NCBI RefSeq assembly: GCF_001570545.1
Contig: NZ_BBXD01000018.1
Span: 77,782-141,781, forward strand
Source of the DNA: Herbidospora mongoliensis
GTDB lineage: Bacteria; Actinomycetota; Actinomycetes; Streptosporangiales; Streptosporangiaceae
Direction of reading: 5' to 3'
Length of the DNA: 64,000 nt
Each line of letters starts with the position of its first letter. Within the stretch, counting starts at the first letter, position 1. Below, piece by piece: positions 10,601 to 20,597 of this stretch. The notes under the pieces were generated by a model that was not told where the DNA came from, did no database searches, and was given only the letters and a program-made list of their open reading frames with translations. Both the position numbers and the translations under genes were made by a program.

Positions 10601-12640
10601 GATCAGATGATGCTCGACGAGAACGAGTTCGTGCACGTCAGGGGCGATCCGCAGCAGCGTCCACCGGGCGAGGGGCAGCGCGGACACGTCGAAGGCCCGC
10701 CGCGACTCGGCCAGCACGACCGCCTCGGGATCGGCGGTCTCGACCACCGGGAGCCCGACGGGGTAGGGCGGGTGGACCCGCTGAAAGGGCGTGCCGTCGG
10801 CGGCGGTCTCGATGGTGGCCCGGAGGATCTCGTGCCGCTCGACCAGCCGGGTGATCGCCGCCGCCAGCCGGTCGGCGTCGAGGGGTCCCTCGAACCGGAA
10901 GGTCGTCGGGGCGTTGTAGGCGATGTTGCCCGGATCGACCTGCTCCAGGAACCAGATCTGCTCCTGCATCAAGGACAGCGGCGCGCACAGGTCGTCCACG
11001 ACCGGAATGCTCGAGGCCACAGAGGGCCCGGCGGCCAGCAGACCGGCGATCCCGGCCACGGTCGGGGTGGCGTAGAAGTCGCGCAGAGCGGGCTCGCACC
11101 CGAACTCGGCGCGCAGCGCGGCGATCACCCGGATGGCGGCCAGCGACGTCCCACCCCGGCCGAAGAAGTCGTCGTCCGGCCCGACGGGGCCGGTGCCGAG
11201 CACTCGTTCCCAGATGGCCGCGATCCGCTGGTGGACGTCATCGTCCCAGCTCGCGGACCCAGAAGACGTCTCGGCCAAGGTCCGGAGCGCGGCCAGGTCG
11301 ACCTTCCCCGCGGCGGTGACCGGCAGCCGCTCGTGCACGTGCCAGGACGACGGCACCATCCACGCAGGAAGGCGTTCCCCGGCCCAGGCCCGCAGCGCGT
11401 CGACCTCGACGGCACCGGTAAGGTGCGCGGCCAGCCGACCGTCGTCGGCGACCACCCGGCAGGAGGTCACCCCGGGGTGCGTGACGAGGAGCGCCTCGAC
11501 CTCGCCGGGTTCGACCCGGTAGCCGCTGACCTTGACCTGCTCATCGGCCCGGCCGGCGAACACCAGCCCGTCGGGCGAGGTGGTCACCAGGTCGCCGGTG
11601 CGGTACATGCGCGCACCGGGCGGCCCGTCCGGGTCCGGGACGAAGCGTTCAGCCGTGGCGGCGGGGCGGCCCAGATATCCGCGCGCCAGATCGGCGCCCC
11701 CGACATACAACTCCCCAGCCGCGACCTGGCGCAGCTCGGCGTCCAGTACACGCAGCCGCCGCCCCCCGACCGCCCAGCCGATCGGCACCTCCGAACCCGG
11801 CGCCCGGACGGAAGAGGCGCTGGCGGTGATCACTGTCTCGGTCGGGCCGTAGGCGTTGACCAGGGCGTGTCCCGCCTCGACCCACCGCCGGGCCGCCCCG
11901 GCGGGCATGCGTTCCCCGCCGACCGTCAGCACGCGCGGCGCGGGCCCGTCGAGTGGCCCCGAGGCCAGTTCGGCGAACAGCGCCGCGGGCAGGTCGGCCA
12001 CGGTCACCCCGGAGGCGAACGCCGCCCGCACCTCCGCGGTACCCCACGGCTCGGGACCGCGCATGAGCACGGTCGCCCCGGCCGACAGCCCGCAGAAGAG
12101 CTGCTCGACGAACACGTCGACGCCCTCACCGGCGTACTGCAGCACGAGGTCGTCCCGCCCCAGGCGCAGCCGTCGCCCCATCGCGCCGATGTGCCCGGCC
12201 GCCGCCTCATGAGGAACCACGACCCCCTTCGGGCGCCCGGTCGACCCCGACGTGTACGCGACATAGGCGCAGGTCAGAGGGTCAACGAAGGCATCGTGGA
12301 AACCCTCGCCGACCTCGGTCCCGGTCACGGTCAGGCGCGCCCCGGAGTCGGCTGTGAGCCGCGCCGCCCGCTCCTCCGGAACGTCCTCGGGGATCGCGAG
12401 GAAGGCCGCGCCCGCCCGCAACACCCCGAGCAGCGCCACCGGCAGGGCGACCCCACGCCGCGCCCGGACGGCGACGACGTCCTCAGGCCCGACGCCGGCC
12501 GCACGCACGAACCCGGCCACCGCCGCCGAGCGGGCCAGCAGCTCGCCGTAGGTCAGGGCGACGCCATCGCACCGCACCGCCACCGCGTCCGGCCGCCGCC
12601 GGGCGCGCGCCAGAACAGCGCCGTGAAGGCCGCCGCTCAC
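7664..12640 (-). CDS. Non-ribosomal peptide synthetase, A-T-C-A-T, starting without a C domain
   Basis: 1658 aa. The GTG start at 12640 overlaps the stop of the LLM gene (GTGA). Order: adenylation 1 (residues 1-460; YTSGSTGRPKG, YGPTE, AAGKVDLAAL), carrier 1 (FFGRGGTSLAA; the phosphopantetheine serine is in GGTSL), condensation (about 545-980, intact HHLIHDG), adenylation 2 (about 1010-1490; TTSGSTGEPKR, YGVTEAT, STGKIDRAAL) and carrier 2 (FALGGHSLLAA). Beginning with A-T and no C domain is the usual layout of an initiation module. Pocket residues by eye: A1 D-V-E-D-L-V-A-I-T, A2 D-V-G-E-I-V-V-V-G. Both have an acidic residue at position 278, which in known NRPSs tends to accompany cationic side chains (Orn/Dab/Lys/Arg-like). 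Substrate calls are inference. Adenylation 2 carries an Arg-Pro-Asp tandem repeat encoded at 8177-8260. Confidence 0.9.
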   Translation of the reverse strand: MSGGLHGAVLARARRRPDAVAVRCDGVALTYGELLARSAAVAGFVRAAGVGPEDVVAVRARRGVALPVALLGVLRAGAAFLAIPEDVPEERAARLTADSGARLTVTGTEVGEGFHDAFVDPLTCAYVAYTSGSTGRPKGVVVPHEAAAGHIGAMGRRLRLGRDDLVLQYAGEGVDVFVEQLFCGLSAGATVLMRGPEPWGTAEVRAAFASGVTVADLPAALFAELASGPLDGPAPRVLTVGGERMPAGAARRWVEAGHALVNAYGPTETVITASASSVRAPGSEVPIGWAVGGRRLRVLDAELRQVAAGELYVGGADLARGYLGRPAATAERFVPDPDGPPGARMYRTGDLVTTSPDGLVFAGRADEQVKVSGYRVEPGEVEALLVTHPGVTSCRVVADDGRLAAHLTGAVEVDALRAWAGERLPAWMVPSSWHVHERLPVTAAGKVDLAALRTLAETSSGSASWDDDVHQRIAAIWERVLGTGPVGPDDDFFGRGGTSLAAIRVIAALRAEFGCEPALRDFYATPTVAGIAGLLAAGPSVASSIPVVDDLCAPLSLMQEQIWFLEQVDPGNIAYNAPTTFRFEGPLDADRLAAAITRLVERHEILRATIETAADGTPFQRVHPPYPVGLPVVETADPEAVVLAESRRAFDVSALPLARWTLLRIAPDVHELVLVEHHLIHDGWSFALLAEDLAAFYRGVSPVSSPGARYRDFARWQRDGLSQEQRAYWTDRLRGADDALDLPQDRARSAEHTFAGGTHRVELPADLCERARAASRTAGVPLFATLLTAYVGLLHRVGGRRDLCVGSAFANRRVPGTEATAGMFVNPVTLRFDIPPHATATELLAQVAAVVRDAQENQELPFTRVVEALSPVRVPGRNPLFAAMFNMDDAPLSPLDFGDVRASYLERHNGTAKLDLSVLAVPRAERQSGLPEAERDRRITMIWEYRADLFDAATVARMASQYETLLSALLTEPNPLEELLLTAQPNASAVARPTAQAEALPPASLAEDVVGLFLRRVAEAPERVAVQVAGGSSLTYRELDRRTGVVAGLLDGFGPEDVVGVCADRGLDLPSLFLGVLRAGAAYLPVDPSWPAARVAELLSAAGATAVLTTASYRDILDVAEPLSADLYRRVPVVVPDWGREVVAPPVVVPPPEAAAYLITTSGSTGEPKRVVSTRGGLAAEYRAWERAYRLEPGGHAQVASAAFDVCTGEIVRAAASGGTLVVCPPDVVLDPVALHRAFLKNDVHYAELLPSVARLLADHCMATGESLGFMRLIAVGGEPWTAAEHTALARVAGPSTRVLNVYGVTEATVGSTLWEPAGPLGDGWLPIGSGLPGVGARVADAALSPVPPGIAGTICLSGPTLARGYHGEPGRTADRFRPDPAGPHGARLYATGDRGRLRPDGAIEFLGRDDRQVKVRGFRVEPGEVEAALRAAPGVRDAIVVPARDEIGRVSRLAAFVLVRPDIRPDVLPDARPDARPDVRPDVRPDIRRGERVGESADGGELLSWVRERLPAHLVPGSVTVLEAFPRTSTGKIDRAALAAAAPVRRSEYVAPRDERERVIAGILGEVLGGVRVGAFDDFFALGGHSLLAARAAVRLREALGRHVSVRDLLAAPSVAALAGRLAATGRQAATPVPVRADRSAYRVDVAVFDDAGEVAR
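8177..8260. repeat. Seven 12-bp tandem repeats inside the second A domain
   Basis: Seven consecutive 12-bp units resembling GACATCGGGCCG, with 1-4 substitutions each. On the minus strand each encodes an x-Pro-Asp-x tetrapeptide (RPDI, RPDV, LPDA, RPDA, RPDV, RPDV, RPDI). The array keeps frame and sits in the C-terminal subdomain of the A domain, between the DDRQVKVRGFRVEPGEVE core and the final Lys motif, where a surface loop is expected. It looks like a coding minisatellite that can change length in 4-residue steps. Confidence 0.9.
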
Positions 12641-13596
12641 CGGTTCACCAGAGCCTCGACGGTACGCGTGAACAGCGCCCGATCATTGTGCGCCGAGGCC
12701 ATGGGCGTGATGACGACCTGGGTGGCCCCCGCCTCGGCGTACCGGGAGACCATGTCCGCGACAGCGGACTCGTCCCCGAGCACGGCGATGCCGTCGAGCA
12801 TCGCGTCGCCGACCTTCCCGGAAGCCAGGTCCGCCCCGAAGCCACTGCGCTCGTACATGGTCCGGTAGGTGGGCACCCGCGCGTAGGCGGCGAGATAACG
12901 CCGCAACAACTCACGATCCCCGGCCAGGTCGGTGCTCACCGCCCCCGGCACCATCACGATCACCGGATACCCGTCGAGCGACCGCCCGGCCCGCGCCAGC
13001 CCGCGCCTCAACGCGGGCATCACGACCTCGTGCACGTAGGGGGCGGAACACATCCACAACATCAGCCCGTCGGCGTGTTCCCCGGCCAGCTCCGCCATGC
13101 GCGGCCCGAACGCCCCCAGGTACACCGGCAGCTCAGGGCGGCGCGGCCCGGCGTACACGGCATGAGCGGTGAAGTATCGCCCCGTCTGGTAGACCTCTCC
13201 GTCCCTGATCAGGGACGTCACCACCGACAGGTACTCCCGCATGGAGTCCACCGGCGGCCCCATCGGCACGCCGAGCATCCACTCGGCCGTCATCCGGTGC
13301 CCGCTGCCGACCCCCAGCGCGAACCGGCCCCCGGACAGCTCGTCGACCGTCAAGGCGGTCTGCGCCAAGGTGACGGGAGGCCGGGTGTAGAAGGGCAGCA
13401 CGCCGGCCCCGAGGGTGACCCGTGACGTCACGCCCGCGAGCGCGGCCAGCACCGAGCCGCTGTCGCGCAGGCTGGGGAGTTGCACGAGCCAGACCGCGTC
13501 CACGCCGATCTTCTCGGCGAGGGCGGCCCGGTCCAGCATCTCGGCCACGGGCAGGTCCTGCCCGTGGATCACCACTCCGGTCCCCGGCGCGGGCAC
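12637..13596 (-). CDS. LLM-class flavin-dependent oxidoreductase
   Basis: 319 aa. The GTG start two bases after the MbtH stop is chosen because longer frames would overlap mbtH. Luciferase-like TIM-barrel features: an N-terminal beta strand (VVIHGQDLP), the LAQTALTVDELSGGRFALGVGSGH segment typical of F420/FMN-dependent luciferase-like enzymes, and a C-terminal ITPMAS strand. Members oxidise or reduce small substrates or carrier-bound intermediates with F420H2 or FMNH2; which cofactor is used here cannot be told from sequence alone. Because it lies between mbtH and an NRPS in a coupled operon, it probably tailors a building block or carrier-bound intermediate (hydroxylation, for example). It is not the long MupA-type luciferase domain found inserted in some PKS-NRPS lines. 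Confidence 0.85.
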   Translation of the reverse strand: MPAPGTGVVIHGQDLPVAEMLDRAALAEKIGVDAVWLVQLPSLRDSGSVLAALAGVTSRVTLGAGVLPFYTRPPVTLAQTALTVDELSGGRFALGVGSGHRMTAEWMLGVPMGPPVDSMREYLSVVTSLIRDGEVYQTGRYFTAHAVYAGPRRPELPVYLGAFGPRMAELAGEHADGLMLWMCSAPYVHEVVMPALRRGLARAGRSLDGYPVIVMVPGAVSTDLAGDRELLRRYLAAYARVPTYRTMYERSGFGADLASGKVGDAMLDGIAVLGDESAVADMVSRYAEAGATQVVITPMASAHNDRALFTRTVEALVNR

Positions 13597-13598
13597 GG

Positions 13599-13802
13599 TC
13601 AGCCGCCCATCCGCTCGCGGAGGCTCTTGGGACGCATGTCGGTCCACACCTCTTCGATGTAGGTCAGGCACTCGGCCTTGGGTCCCGTCCGCCCCACCTC
13701 CGACCAGCCGGCGGGGACCGCCCGCTGGACCGGCCAGATGGAGTACTGCTCCTCGTGGTTGATCACGACGGTGTAGTCGCGGTCGTCGTCGTCCTCGAAC
13801 AA
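13599..13802 (-). CDS. mbtH-like: MbtH family protein
   Basis: 67 aa with the full MbtH signature: [10 protein letters not shown] near residue 15, PAGW, the ECLTYI segment and [10 protein letters not shown] at the C terminus. MbtH proteins bind the adenylation domain and are often needed for NRPS solubility and activity, so this is the likely partner for the downstream NRPSs. The start is TTG (13802) preceded by GGGAG at 6 nt; no ATG is available in a better position. It lies 10 bp after the PKS stop. Confidence 0.96.
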   Translation of the reverse strand: MFEDDDDRDYTVVINHEEQYSIWPVQRAVPAGWSEVGRTGPKAECLTYIEEVWTDMRPKSLRERMGG

Positions 13803-13812
13803 CGTGGTCTCC

Positions 13813-16800
13813 CTACTCCAGGGTGGCGAGGAGGGCGGCGGCCTCCTCGTCGGTCATTCCGGCGACGCGCTCGGTGAGCGTGTCCTCGATGTCGCCCGCC
13901 AGGTTGCGGACCGTCCGGCACTCGAACAGCACCGCGACGGCGAGTTCGGTCCTGAAGTGCTCGCGGATGCGCGCCACGAGCTGCACGGCGATCAGTGAGT
14001 TGCCGCCGAGGTCGAAGAAGTCGTCGTCGACGCCGACCTGGTCGACGCCGAGCGAGTCCTGCCAGAACCCCGACAGCGCGCGCTGCGAGGCGCTCGCGGG
14101 GGCGATGTACGGCGTGGCCAGGTTCCGGGCGGTCACCGCGGCGGCCCGTTGCGGGGCCTGGGCCATCTGCTCGCGGAGCGCGTCCCGAGTGACCCCGGCG
14201 GCCCGGCGCAGTCGTTCGCCCAGGCCGTCGGGGCACATGATGAGCTGCGGCAACACGCCGCTGCCGAGGATCTCCCACAGCGCGGCCGAGCCGTCTTCCG
14301 GCTGGATGCCGAACTCCAGGTCCGCCTCGCGCAGCAGCCTGAGTTCCAGGTCGGCCGCGGCGGAGGGACCCGCCGTCAGTACGGGAGCCTCTGGCACCGC
14401 CTCGGCCTGGCCGCCCGCGTCGTAGGCCAGCAGGGTGAAGCCCTCGATCGCGACCAGTTCGCGGCCGTCGGGGTCGACGATCGTGATGTCACTGCGGGTC
14501 ATGTCGCCGGTGGTGTCGTCGCGGTGCCGGATGTGGCTGTAGACCCGCTCGGGGAAACGTCCGCGCACGACGATCCGGTCGTAGCCGAAGGGCAGGAAGC
14601 GGGCGTCGGCGGCGATGCTCTGGCCGAGCGCGTTGGCGCTGTCGAGCATCGAGGGGTGCAGGCCGTAGCCGGCCACCTCGGCCTGGAAGGCGTCCGGCAG
14701 TTCGACGAGCACCAGTTCGGCGTCCTCGCCCCGCCAGCGGCCCCGGATGTTGTCCCAGTGGGCTCCGACGGTCAGGCCGCCGATCACCGGATCGTAGGAA
14801 GGGGTGTCCTCGCGGTCGCAGAGGATCTTGAGCATGCCCAGGTCGTGGACCGGCACCGGTTCGGCCGGGGCGCGGCGGACCCGGGCGCGGGTGTACTCGT
14901 TCTGCTCCGGACCCTCCTCCGCGTCGCCGACGCTGACGTGGTAGCCGCCCTCGCCGTCGGGCCGGTAGGCGACGCGGATGTTGCGGGTGTGCTCGAACGT
15001 CAGCGGGCGCATGAAGATCACGTCGCGGATCTCGGCGTCGGCGATCCCGGTGCCGAGCTCGAACCCGGCGCGGATGATCTCCACCAGGCCGGTGCCGGGC
15101 ATCGTGGGCAGCCCTTGGAGGCGGTGCTCGTCGACCGTCCAGTCGGCCTCGGTCAGCCGCTTCACGAACACGATCTCGTCGGAGTAGAGCTGGTGCAGGC
15201 GGCTGTCGAGCAGGGGATGCTCGACCGGCTCGTAGCGGTCGCCGCGCTCGAAGTCGGTCAATACCGCCGGCGCGTACGTGTCGTGCGCCATGCCGATGTT
15301 GAACCAGATCGGCCAGTTGATCGACAGCACCCGCGTGGGGCCGTTCGCCTTCGAATGCGCGTAGGCGTCCATGACCGCGTTGGCGGCGCAGTAGTCGCCC
15401 AGGCCGAAGTCTCCCGAGATCACCGCGATCGACGAGTAGAGCACCAACAGGTCGAGGGAGTCGCCGAAGACCTCCTCGATGGCGTAGAGGCCGCCGACCT
15501 TGGGGGCGAAGACCTGGGCGGCGTCCAGTGGGGAGCGCGTCTCCAGCATGCCGCCGCCTGACACGCCGGCCGCGTGGAAGACGCCGTTGACAGGACCGAA
15601 CCGTTCCTCCGCCTGCCGGCGCACCTCGCGCACCGCCTCGACGTCGGCGACGTCTGCCGCCACGACCAGCGCGTTGTCCCCGAGTTCGGGGACCTCCCGG
15701 GCGTGCCGACCGACCAGCACCACCTTGGCGTTCACCCGTGAGACGAGGTCACGGGCGAGCACCTGGCCGAGACCGCCCAGGCCGCCGGTGATGACGTACA
15801 CGCCGCCCTCACGCAGACCGGTGCCGGTGGCGGAACCGTCGAGGTCGACCTGGTCGTAACCCCAGATCCAGCGCTTGCGCCCCCGGTAGGCGACCTGGTC
15901 CTCCTCCGGGGAACCGGCCGCTATCTCGGCCGCGAGCCGCTGGGCGTCGGCGACCGCGTTGCCGGTCCCGGCGAAGTCGACGGCCCGGCAGGTGACCCCG
16001 GTCAGCTCCTTCGGCACCAGCTTGAGCAGCCCGAGCAGCGCCGATTTGGCGGGCTCCACCGAGTCGCTGCCGGAGACGTCGTTCATGTCGGTGGTGACCA
16101 GCACGATGTCGGCCTCGGCCCCGCTACGGCGGCGGGCGATGGCCTGGAGCGTGTTGAGCACGCTGTAGAAGCCCAGGTCGAGCCAGCCCTGCGGCCCGTC
16201 GGCGGCGTTCGCGGCCGACCAGCCGTGCACGATCGCCAGCCGTTCCCCGGTCACCCGCTCCAGCGCGGCGGAGTGGTCGGCCGGCTCACGCGGCCCGGCC
16301 ACGACGTCGCCCTCGACGCCCGGCGGTACGACCGAGACCACCGGCAGCCCGGCCGCGCGGCGGTGCCGCACGAGTTCCTCGACCACGCCGTGGCCAGGCG
16401 AGAACACGATCCAGGTCCGCTCGTCGGCGGGCGCGGGGGCCGGCAGCGGCGTCTCCCGCCACACCGGCACGTAGTAGGGCCCGGTGTCCACCGGCCCCGC
16501 CGCCTGCGGGGCGGAGCCCGGGTCGGGCTCGGCCCAGCAGCGCTGCTTCTCGTACGGATACGCGGGCAACGGGATGCGCGAGCGCTCCTCACCGGCCCAG
16601 AACCGGTCCCAGTCGAGCGCCCCGGACGCCTGCCACACCTGCCCGACGGCGGTCAGCAGGGCCGCGACGTCGGAGGTGCGCTGCTGCGGATGCCGCATCG
16701 CGGGCACCACCAGCCCGGCCATCTCGGCGTCGAGCCGGCGGCGGGCCAGCGTGGTCAGGGTCGTGCCGGGGCCGACCTCGACGAGCACCCGCTTGCGCCC

Positions 16801-19143
16801 CTCGGTGAGCAGCGCGACCGCGTCGCCGAAGCGCACGCAGCGGCGCAGGTGCTCGCTCCAGTAGGCCGGGTCGGTGGCCTGGCCGGCGGTGATCCAGGTG
16901 CCGGTCACGTTGGAGACGTAGGCGAGCTCGGGCGGGCGGGGGGCGGCCGCGGCGACGGCGGCGCTGAACTCGTCCAGGATCGGATCCATCATCGACGAGT
17001 GGAACGCGTGCGAGGTGTGCAGCGGACGGCCCTCGACGCCCTGGAGCGACAGCACGGCGCGCAGCTCGGCGATCTCGTCGTCCGGGCCGGAGACCACGCA
17101 CAGGTCGGGCGCGTTGACGGCGGCCAGGTCGAGGCCCGGCGTCAGCATCGGGACCAGCAGGTCCTCCGACAGCGGCACCGACAGCATCGAGCCGCGCGGC
17201 AGCGCCTGCATGAGCGCGCCCCGCTTGAGGACCAGCCGCATCGCCTCGTCACGGGTGAACACCCCCGCCAGGGTGGCGGCGACGTATTCGCCGATGCTGT
17301 GACCGGCCATCGCCGACGGCTCCAGGCCCCAGGAGCGGAGCAGGGTGGCCAGGGCGTACTCCACGGCGAAGACCGCGGGCTGGGTGATCGAGGTCTCGTC
17401 GAGGCCCTCGCCGCCCCAGAGCTTCTCGCGCAGGTCCCAGTCGGTGACCAGAGCGGCCAGCGCGTCGATCTCGGCGCGGAAGACCGGCTCGGTGTCGTAG
17501 AGGTCCTTGCCCATCGCGGCGTACTGGGCGCCCTGGCCCGGGAAGACGAACGCGATCTCACGGGTCCCACCGCGCGGCGGAGTGAGCGCCGGATTCGACG
17601 CGGCCACCCCCGCTACCAGGCGTTCCGAGGCGGCGCCCGGGTCATCGGCGACGACGAAACCGCGCACCGAGCGCGCGGTGCGGCCGATGCTCAGGGTGTG
17701 CGCGGCGTCGGCGAGGTCGCCGGGCCGTTCCTCCAGGTGCCGCCCGATCAGCGAGCCCAGCTCGGTCAGCGCCGTGGGCGTGCGCGCCGCCAGCGGGATC
17801 AGCCGGTACGGCCCCGACGACGACGTCGCCGGCTTCGACGGCGCCTCCTCGACGATCATGTGCGCGTTGGTGCCGCCCACGCCGAACGAGCTGACCCCGG
17901 CCACCAGAGGGTGCCCGTTCGGCTTCCAGGGGGCGAGTTCGGTGTTGACGTAGAACGGCGAGGACGCGAAGTCGATCGCCGGGTTCGGCTCGTCGTAGTT
18001 GAGGCTGGCCGGGAGCGCGTGCCGCGACAGGCAGAGCACGGTCTTGATCAGCCCGGTCACCCCGGCCGCCGCGCCGAGGTGGCCGACGTTCGACTTCACC
18101 GACGCGATCGGCACCTCCCCGATCTTCTTCGAGAAGGCGCGGAAGGCCTCGGTGAGCGCGTTGACCTCGATCGGGTCGCCGACGAGGGTTCCGGTGCCGT
18201 GGGCCTCGACGTATCCGATGTCGTCCGCGCTCACTCCGGCCCGCGCGAGGGCGTCGGTGATCACCCGTACCTGGCCCTGCACGCTGGGCGCGGCGAACGC
18301 GCCCTTCGCCGAGCCGTCGTTGTTGATGGCCGAGCCCCGGATGACCGCGTGCACGGTGTCGCGGTCGGCGATGGCGTCGGCCAGCCGCTTCAGCACGACG
18401 ATGCCGACGCCGCTGCCGAAGATGGTGCCCTTGGCCTTGGCGTCGAAGACGCGCGCGTGGCCGTCGGGGGAGAAGATCCCGCCGTCCTCGTAGAAGTAGC
18501 CCGACACCTTGGGCAGCGGCTCGTCCACGCCGCCGGCCAGCGCGATCTCGCACTCGCCCGCCAGCAGCGACCGGATCGCGGTGTGCACCGCGACCAGCGA
18601 GGTGGAGCAGGCGGTCAGCGTCGTCAGGGCGGGGCCGCGCAGCCCCAGGCGGTAGGCCGTCTGGGTGGCGACGTAGTCGCTGGTGTTGGACAGGTCGATG
18701 GCGAAGTGGCCCATCAGCCGGATCGCGTCACTGTTGCGGATCACGTTCAGCTCGCGGTAGCGGTTGATGCCGACCCCGCCGAACGTGCCGATCCGGCCCT
18801 CGTAGCGCGCCGGGTCGTAGCCCGCGTGCTGGAGGGCCGCGTCGGAGGCCTCCAGGAAACGGCGGTGCTGCGGGTCGAGGATCTCGGCCTCGCGGGTCGA
18901 CATGCCGAAGTAGGCGGGCTCGAAGTCCTCGGTCCCCGGCGCGATCGGGGCGGCTCTGACGTAGTTGGGGAAGGCCAGCAGGTCGTCGGGCGTGCCCGCG
19001 GCGCGCAGCTCGTCGTCGGTGAAGAACGTGATCGATTCGACCCCGGCCACCAGGTTCTGCCAGAACTCCTCGATGTCGTGCGCACCGGGGAACCTCCCGG
19101 CCATGCCGACGATCGCGATGTGATGTCTGGTCGTGTCTTCCAC
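13813..19143 (-). CDS. Type I polyketide synthase, KS-AT-KR-DH-carrier
   Basis: 1776 aa, first gene of the assembly-line operon. The GTG at 19143 is chosen because AGGAG lies 5 nt upstream. The KS domain (residues about 8-430) is intact: TACSTSL with the active cysteine, EAHGTGT, KSNVGHL. The AT domain (about 510-810) has [17 protein letters not shown] and HAFH, the pattern linked to malonyl-CoA. A KR follows directly (TGGLGGLG cofactor site, YSSI, GDYCAAN). Then comes a DH with HxxxGxxxxP ([10 protein letters not shown]) and HPSMLDSA. Last is a carrier domain with DLGGNSL, more peptidyl- than acyl-carrier-like. KR before DH reverses the usual DH-KR order. The module should add a malonate unit and reduce it to an alkene. 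No loading domain is present, so the KS probably takes an acyl chain from another carrier. Confidence 0.92.
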   Translation of the reverse strand: MEDTTRHHIAIVGMAGRFPGAHDIEEFWQNLVAGVESITFFTDDELRAAGTPDDLLAFPNYVRAAPIAPGTEDFEPAYFGMSTREAEILDPQHRRFLEASDAALQHAGYDPARYEGRIGTFGGVGINRYRELNVIRNSDAIRLMGHFAIDLSNTSDYVATQTAYRLGLRGPALTTLTACSTSLVAVHTAIRSLLAGECEIALAGGVDEPLPKVSGYFYEDGGIFSPDGHARVFDAKAKGTIFGSGVGIVVLKRLADAIADRDTVHAVIRGSAINNDGSAKGAFAAPSVQGQVRVITDALARAGVSADDIGYVEAHGTGTLVGDPIEVNALTEAFRAFSKKIGEVPIASVKSNVGHLGAAAGVTGLIKTVLCLSRHALPASLNYDEPNPAIDFASSPFYVNTELAPWKPNGHPLVAGVSSFGVGGTNAHMIVEEAPSKPATSSSGPYRLIPLAARTPTALTELGSLIGRHLEERPGDLADAAHTLSIGRTARSVRGFVVADDPGAASERLVAGVAASNPALTPPRGGTREIAFVFPGQGAQYAAMGKDLYDTEPVFRAEIDALAALVTDWDLREKLWGGEGLDETSITQPAVFAVEYALATLLRSWGLEPSAMAGHSIGEYVAATLAGVFTRDEAMRLVLKRGALMQALPRGSMLSVPLSEDLLVPMLTPGLDLAAVNAPDLCVVSGPDDEIAELRAVLSLQGVEGRPLHTSHAFHSSMMDPILDEFSAAVAAAAPRPPELAYVSNVTGTWITAGQATDPAYWSEHLRRCVRFGDAVALLTEGRKRVLVEVGPGTTLTTLARRRLDAEMAGLVVPAMRHPQQRTSDVAALLTAVGQVWQASGALDWDRFWAGEERSRIPLPAYPYEKQRCWAEPDPGSAPQAAGPVDTGPYYVPVWRETPLPAPAPADERTWIVFSPGHGVVEELVRHRRAAGLPVVSVVPPGVEGDVVAGPREPADHSAALERVTGERLAIVHGWSAANAADGPQGWLDLGFYSVLNTLQAIARRRSGAEADIVLVTTDMNDVSGSDSVEPAKSALLGLLKLVPKELTGVTCRAVDFAGTGNAVADAQRLAAEIAAGSPEEDQVAYRGRKRWIWGYDQVDLDGSATGTGLREGGVYVITGGLGGLGQVLARDLVSRVNAKVVLVGRHAREVPELGDNALVVAADVADVEAVREVRRQAEERFGPVNGVFHAAGVSGGGMLETRSPLDAAQVFAPKVGGLYAIEEVFGDSLDLLVLYSSIAVISGDFGLGDYCAANAVMDAYAHSKANGPTRVLSINWPIWFNIGMAHDTYAPAVLTDFERGDRYEPVEHPLLDSRLHQLYSDEIVFVKRLTEADWTVDEHRLQGLPTMPGTGLVEIIRAGFELGTGIADAEIRDVIFMRPLTFEHTRNIRVAYRPDGEGGYHVSVGDAEEGPEQNEYTRARVRRAPAEPVPVHDLGMLKILCDREDTPSYDPVIGGLTVGAHWDNIRGRWRGEDAELVLVELPDAFQAEVAGYGLHPSMLDSANALGQSIAADARFLPFGYDRIVVRGRFPERVYSHIRHRDDTTGDMTRSDITIVDPDGRELVAIEGFTLLAYDAGGQAEAVPEAPVLTAGPSAAADLELRLLREADLEFGIQPEDGSAALWEILGSGVLPQLIMCPDGLGERLRRAAGVTRDALREQMAQAPQRAAAVTARNLATPYIAPASASQRALSGFWQDSLGVDQVGVDDDFFDLGGNSLIAVQLVARIREHFRTELAVAVLFECRTVRNLAGDIEDTLTERVAGMTDEEAAALLATLE

Positions 19144-19213
19144 GTGCGCTCCTGATGTGATCATCCGGGCACCGGCAAGCACCAGGCTGGGAGACGCGGC
19201 GAGCAGGGGCAAG

Positions 19214-19235
19214 GCGGTGGCGACAAGTCGCCAGC
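19214..19235 (-). promoter_or_regulatory. 22-bp dyad upstream of the PKS, near-identical to one upstream of sbnA
   Basis: Read on the minus strand this is GCTGGCGAC, centre TTG, then TCGCCACCGC. Its core is an inverted repeat TGGCGAC/GTCGCCA with a 2-nt spacer, and a CGTCAAC element lies just upstream. It ends 70 nt before the PKS start, within the 164-bp divergent region to the MFS gene. The same block, with only the three central bases changed, occurs at 44428-44449. A regulator-binding site is inferred; the regulator is unknown. Confidence 0.6.
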
Positions 19236-19307
19236 GGCGTTGACGGGCGGGTATGCGGCTTGGTCCGCTGGTCGGCGGTGCCGTCCCCGCTGGAAGGAGC
19301 GCCGACC

Positions 19308-20597
19308 GTGGTGACCCCCTCGATCACGCCCGTCACCGAGGCCGGCCACCGGCTCGGCCGGCGGTTCTGGCTGCTCTGGGCCGGCTTCCTGGTCGCCAAC
19401 CTCGGGACCGGCATCGGCGCGGTGGCCTTCCCCTGGCTGGCCACCTCGCTCACCCGCGACCCCATGCTGATCGCCCTCATCGGCGTCGCCGCCGACCTGC
19501 CGTGGTTGCTGCTCAGCCTGCCGATCGGCGCCATCGTCGACCGGGCCGACCACCGCCGCGTGCTCGCGGTCACCCACTGGGGCCGGGCCGTATTGGTCGG
19601 CGCGGTCGCGGCGGCCCTCTACACGGGGCACATGGTTCTTCCGGTCCTGTACGTCGTCGCCTTCGCCCTCGGCACCCTCACCGTCGCCAACGAGAACGCG
19701 GCCCAGACGATCCTGCCGAGCCTGGTGAGCAGGCGGCAGCTCCAGCGGGCCAACGCCCGCCTCACCGTCGCCGACACCGTCGCCGGGGTGTTCGTCGGCC
19801 CGTGGGTAGGCGGCCTGCTCGTCGGCATCGCCCTGGCCGTCCCCTTCACCGTGGACGCGGCCCTGTTCCTGCTGTCCGGCCTGCTCGTCTCCCTGCTCCC
19901 GGCGGCCCGCGCGAAGCTCCCGGACGACCCCCGCCCGATGCGGCGGCAGGTCGCCGAGGGCCTGCGGTTCTTCTGGGACCACCGCCCGCTGCGCGCCCTC
20001 GGCCTGCTGCTGTCGGCCCTGAACGTGGCCGGCGCGGTCGCCATCGCCACCCAGGTCCTGTTCGCCCAGGAGATCCTCGGCCTGTCCGCCCTCCAATACG
20101 GCCTGCTGTTCATGGTCGGCGCGGTCGGCGGCATGATCGGCGCCCAGACCACCCCCTGGCTGGAGTCCCGGCTGGGCCCCCGGAAGGTGCTGCTGCTGTC
20201 CCTGGCCGGAAGTTGTCTGGCCCTGACCGTCGTCGGCTTCGCCAGCAGCGGGATCGTGGTGGCCCTGGCCCTGTCGGTGAGCGCCGGGCTCGGCCTGGCC
20301 TGGAACATCATCACCATCAGCTACCGCCAGCGGATCGTGCCCGAACGCCTGCTGGGCCGGGTGAACAGCATCTACCGGCTGATCTCGTGGGGCCCGCTGC
20401 CGCTCGGCGCGGCCGTCGGCGGCCTGCTGGTGACGGTGGGGGAGTCCGTCGGCGGCAGCCGGGAGTTCGGACTGCGCACCCCCGTCCTGATAGGGGCCGC
20501 CGCGATCGCCATACTCTTCGTGATCGCGATCACCCGTCTGGACACGGGGCTGTGGAGCAAAACCGGGAGCGTGGACGATGCCGACGACGAGCAGTAA
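19308..20597 (+). CDS. MFS transporter, probable product exporter
   Basis: 429 aa from the GTG at 19308, preceded by GGAAGGAG at 8 nt; longer frames lack a ribosome site. About 12 hydrophobic segments, starting at FWLLWAGFLVANLGTGIGAVAF. The cytoplasmic loop after TM2 reads IGAIVDRADHRRVL, the conserved loop of the drug-efflux DHA3-like group, and the central YRQRIVPERLLGRVNSIYR segment is typical of macrolide-type MFS efflux proteins. Proton-driven export across the inner membrane is expected. Divergent transcription from the PKS/NRPS operon suggests it exports or gives resistance to the cluster product. Confidence 0.88.
   Translation: MVTPSITPVTEAGHRLGRRFWLLWAGFLVANLGTGIGAVAFPWLATSLTRDPMLIALIGVAADLPWLLLSLPIGAIVDRADHRRVLAVTHWGRAVLVGAVAAALYTGHMVLPVLYVVAFALGTLTVANENAAQTILPSLVSRRQLQRANARLTVADTVAGVFVGPWVGGLLVGIALAVPFTVDAALFLLSGLLVSLLPAARAKLPDDPRPMRRQVAEGLRFFWDHRPLRALGLLLSALNVAGAVAIATQVLFAQEILGLSALQYGLLFMVGAVGGMIGAQTTPWLESRLGPRKVLLLSLAGSCLALTVVGFASSGIVVALALSVSAGLGLAWNIITISYRQRIVPERLLGRVNSIYRLISWGPLPLGAAVGGLLVTVGESVGGSREFGLRTPVLIGAAAIAILFVIAITRLDTGLWSKTGSVDDADDEQ

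Noticed and set aside
9917-12868. Long plus-strand open frame across the A-T-C-A-T synthetase
   Set aside because: Antisense artefact of high third-position GC; no recognisable protein features.
16225-19155. Long plus-strand open frame opposite the PKS
   Set aside because: Antisense shadow of KS/AT coding sequence, low-complexity composition.
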